Assembly (NCBI GenBank): GCA_947683425.1 | Contig: CANTUQ010000070.1 | Location: forward strand, 7,829,501 to 7,893,500 | Length of the DNA: 64,000 bases | Reading direction: 5' to 3' | Origin: Excoecaria cochinchinensis | Lineage: Eukaryota > Streptophyta > Magnoliopsida > Malpighiales > Euphorbiaceae | In this document: positions 57,951-64,000 of the stretch, one piece after another | How positions within the stretch are numbered: the stretch's first letter is position 1 | Layout of the letters: every line of letters begins with the position of its first letter | Notes under the pieces: model-generated | What the model was told of the DNA's origin: nothing | Database searches by the model: none | Seen by the model: the letters and a program-made list of their open reading frames with translations, nothing else | Position numbers and translations under genes: made by a program

Positions 57951-59259
57951 TAGGATCCTCTGATCTCAAGTGGAACAATGTTGGACAATTTTAAAAGAGA
58001 TAAGGCGATACATGTTATTTACTATGCATCTAAAATAATAACCTAGTAAAATTTTCTATCAAGCTTCAATTCGAAAAGGCTACTAATAGTATCCAATTAC
58101 CCTTTAAGTCCTAATGTTCATCCTTACAACTTAAAATTTCATGCATAGTAAATCTGAATTATTGGATTATTAAGTTCTGAAACTTGAGAGGAGAATCATA
58201 TTGGTTTAAATTTATTAAGTCTCTACTTAATAAACATGCAATTATTTTACTCATAAAATAATGTAAGGCAATTAATAGTTAAACAAACACATTTATTATA
58301 AAGTTAAATGCCATCATAATAAATAAACGCATTCATTCAACCAATAGATAAAATCCAATAATCTAAAATATGACACTCATGTTAAATAACAATAAGAAAT
58401 ATAAATTCTATTTAATAAATTTAAACGCTAGCCAAGATTGACACTCATGTCAACTAATCTAGGAGTGTAAATTTTCGCAAAATCTTTATTAATACTGGGA
58501 CTGGTTCTTTAACCATCTTTATCAATTCATTAGGTAACTCATAAGTTCGTTGATGAAGTCATAGACGATGCACACTATGTCCACTTCTCAATTTCATCAC
58601 AGATATAATGCTACTCCTCAACACTCCTCTTTTGGCAACTCTAGCTAAAAAGTGGATGATAGATTTTCTATAAATTCTATCTCCGATGTACCAGATAGTT
58701 TCCAATAACTCCCTAAGTTCTGAATGATATACAAAAGAGTCAGTCAACGCTTTGATCAGGACTCTATCATCCTTTTTCATACTTAAATCACCTAACCAAA
58801 TGCACTCCTACATTTATTTATGCATAAACATTATGTGATGCACTATTGCATCAATGTCATCAGCTCGGATCTTCCTTCGCATTCTTATGTTGCTTACTAA
58901 ATGCACTTTTGCATTTCTTAAAGCAATTCCAAATGGAGTGCAAGGAACCACAGGAGTCCTTATCATCACCATGTCTGTAACACGTCAAGAAAAAAAATGA
59001 AGTTAATACACTCATGTATAAACATATATGATTGAAACACATTTCAATCAACAATAAGGACAGATCCATAAAATTTTTCAAAAAATAATTTTCAAAACTA
59101 TTTAAAGGCAAAAAACATATTTTTCACAATTTTATAATATTTTTAATAATTTAAAAATAAGAATTTATTTTCTGGTCATCAAAAAATTTTAAAAAATAAC
59201 CAAAAAATCAGAAATATTTTGAAACATAATTCCGTAAAAAATTGAAGCCGATTCAGAGG
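57951..59259 (-). other. leader of copia element 2, upstream of gag
   Basis: Non-coding, AT-rich. No protein motif found. Confidence 0.6.
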
Positions 59260-59784
59260 TCGGAGCAGGCCACACGCGCCCACATGCACCGCCAAAGGGA
59301 GGAATGGCGCGCGTACGTACCATCACGCGCACCACGCGTGCCTCTCACTCGTCCTACCACATGTCACAACCACAGTGTGCCACGTGTCGGAATATGGTTG
59401 GTCCACATGTCGCCAACGTGGTAACCGTGGATACGTCATCTCCATGTGGCCTGACACCTGTCGGACATGTGGCAATAATCTATTGGGCTACGTGGCAACA
59501 GTGACACGTCACTATACAGACATGACCAGACACGTGGCATGACCTTATTCATCCATGTGTCACCCCCTGACTAGTCCACCTGGCGCCTAATGGCACCTGT
59601 GGACATGTCACTGCCACGTGGCTTGATCTGGATCAGCCACATGGCGAAATTCGATTGGGCTACGTGTCCACAGTGACACATCACTGTGGACCCGTGTTTG
59701 CGCACGTATGGGCCACCGCCCACGTGCACGCACTCAACGTCTGGTGGCGCGTGCAAGCCACGCGCCGCCTTACCGACGGATTCA
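59260..59784. promoter_or_regulatory. decayed G-box array of copia element 2
   Basis: Homologous to the array in element 1, but only four CACGTG remain (59390, 59530, 59614 and 59721). CACATG/ACATGT variants occupy other positions. Two copies of ATTGGGCTACG (near 59482 and 59654) are one base from ERSE-II. Confidence 0.7.
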
Positions 59785-62700
59785 CACTACAAAAAAACTG
59801 TGAATTAGCGACTAAAATTAGCGACTGTATGTTTTTCGTCGCTAATTAGCGACTGATTAGCGACTGTTTTAAGAATTAGTCGCTAAATTCTATTTTCCAT
59901 TTTTTACAACAAAATTAGCAACTGAAAAAAGAAACCGTCGCTAAAATTTGGCGGTAATTTATCGCGCCTTTTTTGCTACTAATTTAGCGACTAAAAAGTC
60001 AGTCGCAAATTTTTGCGACTAATTTAGCGACTAAATAATTAGTCGCTAAAATAGCGACAGCTAATTCAGTCGCTAAATTTAGAAGTTATTTAATCGATCG
60101 TAATTGCGACGGATTTAGCGACGGAAAGTTTCTGTCGCTAAAAAATTTTCAAATATTTTAAATTAGAAAAGTATTTTCGAAAATTTAGCGACGGAATAAT
60201 CCGTCGCTATTTCGTCGGTAAAATAATTTTAATAAAAATATGCCTATATACTTATAGTTATTAATTAATTTTAATATTTTTTCTTTACACATGAATTTTA
60301 ATTTGTCTAAAATAAATTTTTTATTATTTAATTATTTAAAATTTTTTAAAAAATAATAGATGGGTAAACTGAAATTAATATTTATAAAAAAAATTATTGA
60401 TTCGGAGTAAATTACTGGATTTACCCGTAAAAATTTATTCAAACGTTTGTAATAGTTTCGGGCTTTCTAAAATTTTATTTAGGGATTATTTTAATTTTCA
60501 ATTTTATTTATTTTTAGGATTTATCTTAACCTATAAATTTATGGTTATTGATTATTTTTAATAGTTTTGCTATACATAAAATTGTATCGAAATTCAATCT
60601 TTTTTCTAATATCGATAAGATTAACATTTAAATTCGAAATTATATAATTAAAAAATTGGTCATGATTAAAATACTAAAAGCAAAACTTTGTTACTAAATA
60701 TAACAGCCTAAATCAGTAAAAAAACAGATTGGCTATCTAAATCACACCAGTCATAATTGATATTAACTCTTGAATCCATGTGATAACATCCTCGCTATAA
60801 GGACTATAGTATCACACTAGGTAAAAATCATATTTTTAATAGTTAATTACTACTATGGGTAAAAATGAAATGGTGCTGTTTAGTAGAAATGAATAAAATC
60901 TAACAATGGAATTTAATTAAAATTAATTATATATGTAATGGAGGCTAGAATTGTATGAAGAAAAAAAAACAATTGAAAATACATTCAAATATTGGGAATT
61001 ATAAGAAATGGAAAAAGAAAGAGGGGGGAAGACAGAAGATGGGAAACCGAAGAAGGAGAGAACGAAAGAGAGAGGGAGAGGGGGACGGCGGTTCAGCGGC
61101 GGAAGGGGGCGAGCGGTTGGCGGCGGTCAACGGCGAGCAGCGGCTCCTCACAATGCCGATCTCGGTGTCCTTTTTCCCCCTCCATCGCGACGTCGCTGTT
61201 CTAGGAGAGTAGGAGGAAACCGAAGCTTCCTCTGCATTTTTCGGTGAGCTCCGACGGCGAGAGGTGACACGAACACCACGACGGGGCTCACGATGGGCAG
61301 GCGATCATCCCGATGGCCATGGATCTTCAGCACTCGCCGGCGATGGAGAGATCGGAGAGGGGTTGAACAGAAGCTACGATGACGATTCCGGCTAAACGGC
61401 GACGTGGATGGGCGCGTGAGCACCGAAAAAGGGACCCCGAGGCTCCGAGCTTCCTTCCAATGGGTTTAGTGCCTCCGGTGGTGCTCCGACGAGACTCCGG
61501 CGACGGTGAAGAGACCAAAATCTGCGGAAAAATTGGTATGTGACTGCCAAATTTGCTTTTCTAACATGATTTTCAATAAATTAAATTATTTACTGAAGGT
61601 TTATGATCTGGGTTGTATATATTTAATGTGAAAATTCAGTTGGTTGGTTGATAATGCCTGATTATTGCTTGAATTGTCAATTTACGTGTAAAAGAGTAAG
61701 AAATCTGGAGAATGGAATCTGTATAAAAAGTTAATTACAAAACCTCCTATATTGTATTCTGTGTGTTAAGTGCAATTGTTGGCTTTTAATTGTTAGCAGG
61801 GTATATTAAAACGGTATTTAGGTATGTAGAGAATTATAAGATGTAGAAGTATGTAATTGGAGGTCAAAGATGATGGATTGAGTGGTTTATTTTGAATAAG
61901 CTAAGTTAGAATGTAAAATCTTAGTTTAGCCAAAGGAGGACTTAGTGTTTAATGGAAGATGTTTTGGGGATATATGATATATAAGTGTGTATTTGTGTTA
62001 ATGAGGATGTAATCTAATGGAATTAGTGTTAATAGATGAAATAATTAATTTAGGGATAAAATAGTTACCTTGGTTGAATTCTTCAAAGCAATGCATTTAT
62101 TTATAATTTGTTAAATTAATGAAAATAGTGATGGGAAATGATTAGGAAGATGAAATTAAAGGTTTATAAATTAATTGAGAATTTTTAGAATTTAATTGGA
62201 TGGAAAATTAAGTAAGTATTACATTATGGTTAAGAGGAATTGTTGGAGTATGATGACTTCAATGAGCTAATGGTATTTATAGATATGAAAGTAAACCATA
62301 ATTAGTATGATAGTGAAATAAGTAGAATTTTTGTCGAATGTTATGAGTAATATGGTAAACTTAAAGACTTATAATATGTGCCATTTTAATAAAATGGAAT
62401 TAAGTATAAATCTATAAAACTAGGATGGAATTTAACATGAAGAAAATGAATCAAAATTTGTGAACAAGAGTTGATGAGACAATATATAAAGTGAAAGGAG
62501 ACCCAATTGTAGGAGTCTATAGCAATTGTAAAAGTATGTGGAATAACAAGTAAAAAGGGAATAAGAGAAGAAAACAAATAATTTAATGATTAAAAGTATA
62601 ATTTAGTAAAATTATAGCAGTTAAAATTCGTGAGAGTAATGGAAGCATGGCCTGAAATAAATTAGCAGAACCATGGTATGAAATTGTTTCTAAAAATTAT

Positions 62701-63902
62701 AGGACACTTGCACAAAACTTGGTTTGTGGAACTTATAATGGTGTAATAATGGACGATCGCATTAAGAGTACTAATTATTGGAACTTTTGACAATGTAAAT
62801 GCTTTGCATGTAAAGTATTTGGATAGTGTAAAATGTGGGCAACTTGGTGAAAAGAAAAGTAGTATTATTTTACTGAAACTCTAAAGAACATGAAAAACAA
62901 TAAAAACAATATAGCGCTCTTTGAATAAGTTGCATATTGCCCATTTATCTTCATCCATAAATCCGAACACCAAGGAAAGTTGAAAAGAGTATTTTTGCAT
63001 TTAATTAATTGTTATTGGAATTGAAAAGTAGAATAAATATAGGTTATTTTGTATGTTAGAAGTCCTTATACATAAATACTGATAACACATAATTATTATA
63101 ATACAATTTTGTTCTTATTATTACTTTTTGGAAATTTATTCATTTGGATTTGCTCTGTAACTTACATATATTATTGTTTTGCTTATTTTATTTTTATTTT
63201 TTTGATTTTAGGTCTCTATTCAAGATTAGACTCAATATTAGTCCGGGACCAATAAAACTACGAAATCATAGACAACATCTAATGTAATTTATGTATATTT
63301 ATTTTTAATGTAATTTTGATTAATATTTATTAGAAACATAATATGAAAATTGATGTATGTTATTTTTTTATTTATTTTAAATGATTTTATTTTGTTTAAT
63401 ATAAGTTCGATTTTTGATTTATTCGGTTCTATTTAAAATCGAACCGAACTGACTATTTGTACGCTTTTAATTGTACAATTTAATATATTTTTATAATATT
63501 ATATTTTTAAATTAATAGTATTATTAATAATATTGCATAGTTATTATTTATAAAAATTAAATTTTTGAAATAATAATAATAATAATAATAATTAAATTAA
63601 ATTTAAATTGAAATTAAAAATAAAAAATTTAATAATTTTTGCGACGGAATAGCGACGGAATATTTTGTCGCTAATATTTCTTTCATTTCCAAAGAGATTA
63701 TTTAGCGACAAATTTTTTTATTTTTAGCAACTAAATTTTCTGTCGCTAAATTTAGCGACTGTTTTTCAGTTTAGTCGCTAAAATTTTTGCGACGGCCGTA
63801 TTTGCGACATTCCGTCGCCCCGTCGCTATATACAATTAGCGACTAAAATCTCCAAATTAGCGACGGAATTTGCCGTCGCTAATTTCGTTTTTTTTTGTAG
63901 TT
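59785..63902. mobile_element. CACTA-type transposon, non-autonomous, inside copia element 2
   Basis: Left end CACTACAAAAAAACTG, right end inverse-related TTTTTTTGTAGT. Both 200-400-base subterminal regions are packed with TTAGCGAC/GTCGCTAA motifs, as in CACTA elements. TCA flanks both sides (59782-59784 and 63903-63905), the 3-bp size expected, if the last base at 63902 mutated from G to T. The flanks (CGCCTTACCGACGG and TTTCTGCCGGTGGGG) are contiguous in element 1 near 37241-37281. No transposase. Confidence 0.88.
61008..63330 (+). other. possible spliced non-coding transcription unit inside the CACTA element
   Basis: A GC-rich first-exon-like block (about 61020-61535) ends at a good donor (TTG then GTATGTGA at 61536). 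About 1.7 kb of AT/TG-rich intron-like sequence follows, then an acceptor TTTGATTTTAG at 63211 and a short exon-like piece (63212-63330). Several short frames cross the GC-rich block on both strands; none matches a family I know. It may be a captured host 5' UTR or the element's own transcript. Confidence 0.35.
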
Positions 63903-64000
63903 TCAGCACTCTGAATTTCTGCCGGTGGGGGGTTTTCGGGGTCTGTGATTTCAATGGTATGGTCAAATATTACAAATCTCAACTTCTAGTATAACGTTTT
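63903..64000 (-). other. leader of copia element 2 resumed
   Basis: Matches element 1 at about 37270-37350 (CCGGTGGGGAATTTTC; GACTTCTAGTT), showing that the element continues past the window edge. Confidence 0.85.

Larger units (their letters stand above)
52364..64000 (-). mobile_element. Ty1/copia retrotransposon, minus strand (element 2), runs off the window
   Basis: Same family as element 1 by pol and leader similarity but with a longer 3' LTR. It keeps gag. Its leader is interrupted by a CACTA element (59785-63902) and resumes at 63906. The PBS and 5' LTR lie beyond 64000. Confidence 0.9.

Noticed and set aside
60955..61518. Short frames on both strands of the GC-rich CACTA block
   Set aside because: Overlapping frames on both strands without any recognised domain. 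Composition alone explains the lack of stops.

Overview
The window is plant nuclear DNA, most likely from a eudicot. It is AT-rich and dominated by LTR retrotransposons of the plant Ty3/gypsy Tat and Ty1/copia lineages, with hAT, CACTA, Mutator-like and Stowaway DNA transposons. It holds one intact intron-containing host gene, a six-exon laccase at 22556-25624 (554 codons after splicing, exons assigned by reading). No tRNA, rRNA or CRISPR was seen.

Layout. 1-11897: a nested Tat-lineage gypsy element on the + strand. Its 5' LTR is cut by the window edge, its gag is degraded, protease and reverse transcriptase are missing, and it keeps remnants of RNase H, the Tat-specific second RNase H and integrase. 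A 100-bp tandem array and a 2.9-kb 3' LTR follow. The two LTRs differ at only 5 of 1885 comparable bases, so a coding-defective copy moved very recently. It lies next to a minus-strand LTR fragment of a related family (11898-12370), which itself interrupts the 3' end of a SIRE-type copia element (env-like pseudogene and 3' LTR, 12371-15465). 15466-18231 is AT-rich spacer with a GC-rich hAT MITE.

18232-29383 and 29384-44520 are two copies of one tandemly duplicated segment. Copy A carries the intact laccase. Copy B keeps only the laccase promoter, exon 1 (with a premature stop), intron 1 and part of exon 2, and then a copia-type LTR begins in mid-exon. Each copy has its own transposons, and the other copy usually shows the empty site. 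Copy A has a hAT MITE at 18432 and Stowaway elements. Copy B has a TRIM at 29686, a GC-rich hAT MITE at 30847, a minus-strand copia element at 31972-37982, two Mutator-like MITEs at 38775 and 40032, and a truncated minus-strand Tat-type element up to 43810. A hAT element (27428-28870) splits a microsatellite between the two.

44521-64000 is mostly transposon: a SIRE-type LTR fragment, a CACTA-like end, a complete but mutated copia element (46216-51986), and a long minus-strand copia element (52364 to beyond the window) broken by a 4.1-kb CACTA element (59785-63902).

The most unusual signal is in the untranslated leader of the minus-strand copia family (36730-37239): 16 CACGTG G-boxes and four exact ATTGG-N-CCACG motifs, the consensus of the endoplasmic-reticulum stress element ERSE-II. 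A decayed version lies in the second family member (59260-59780).
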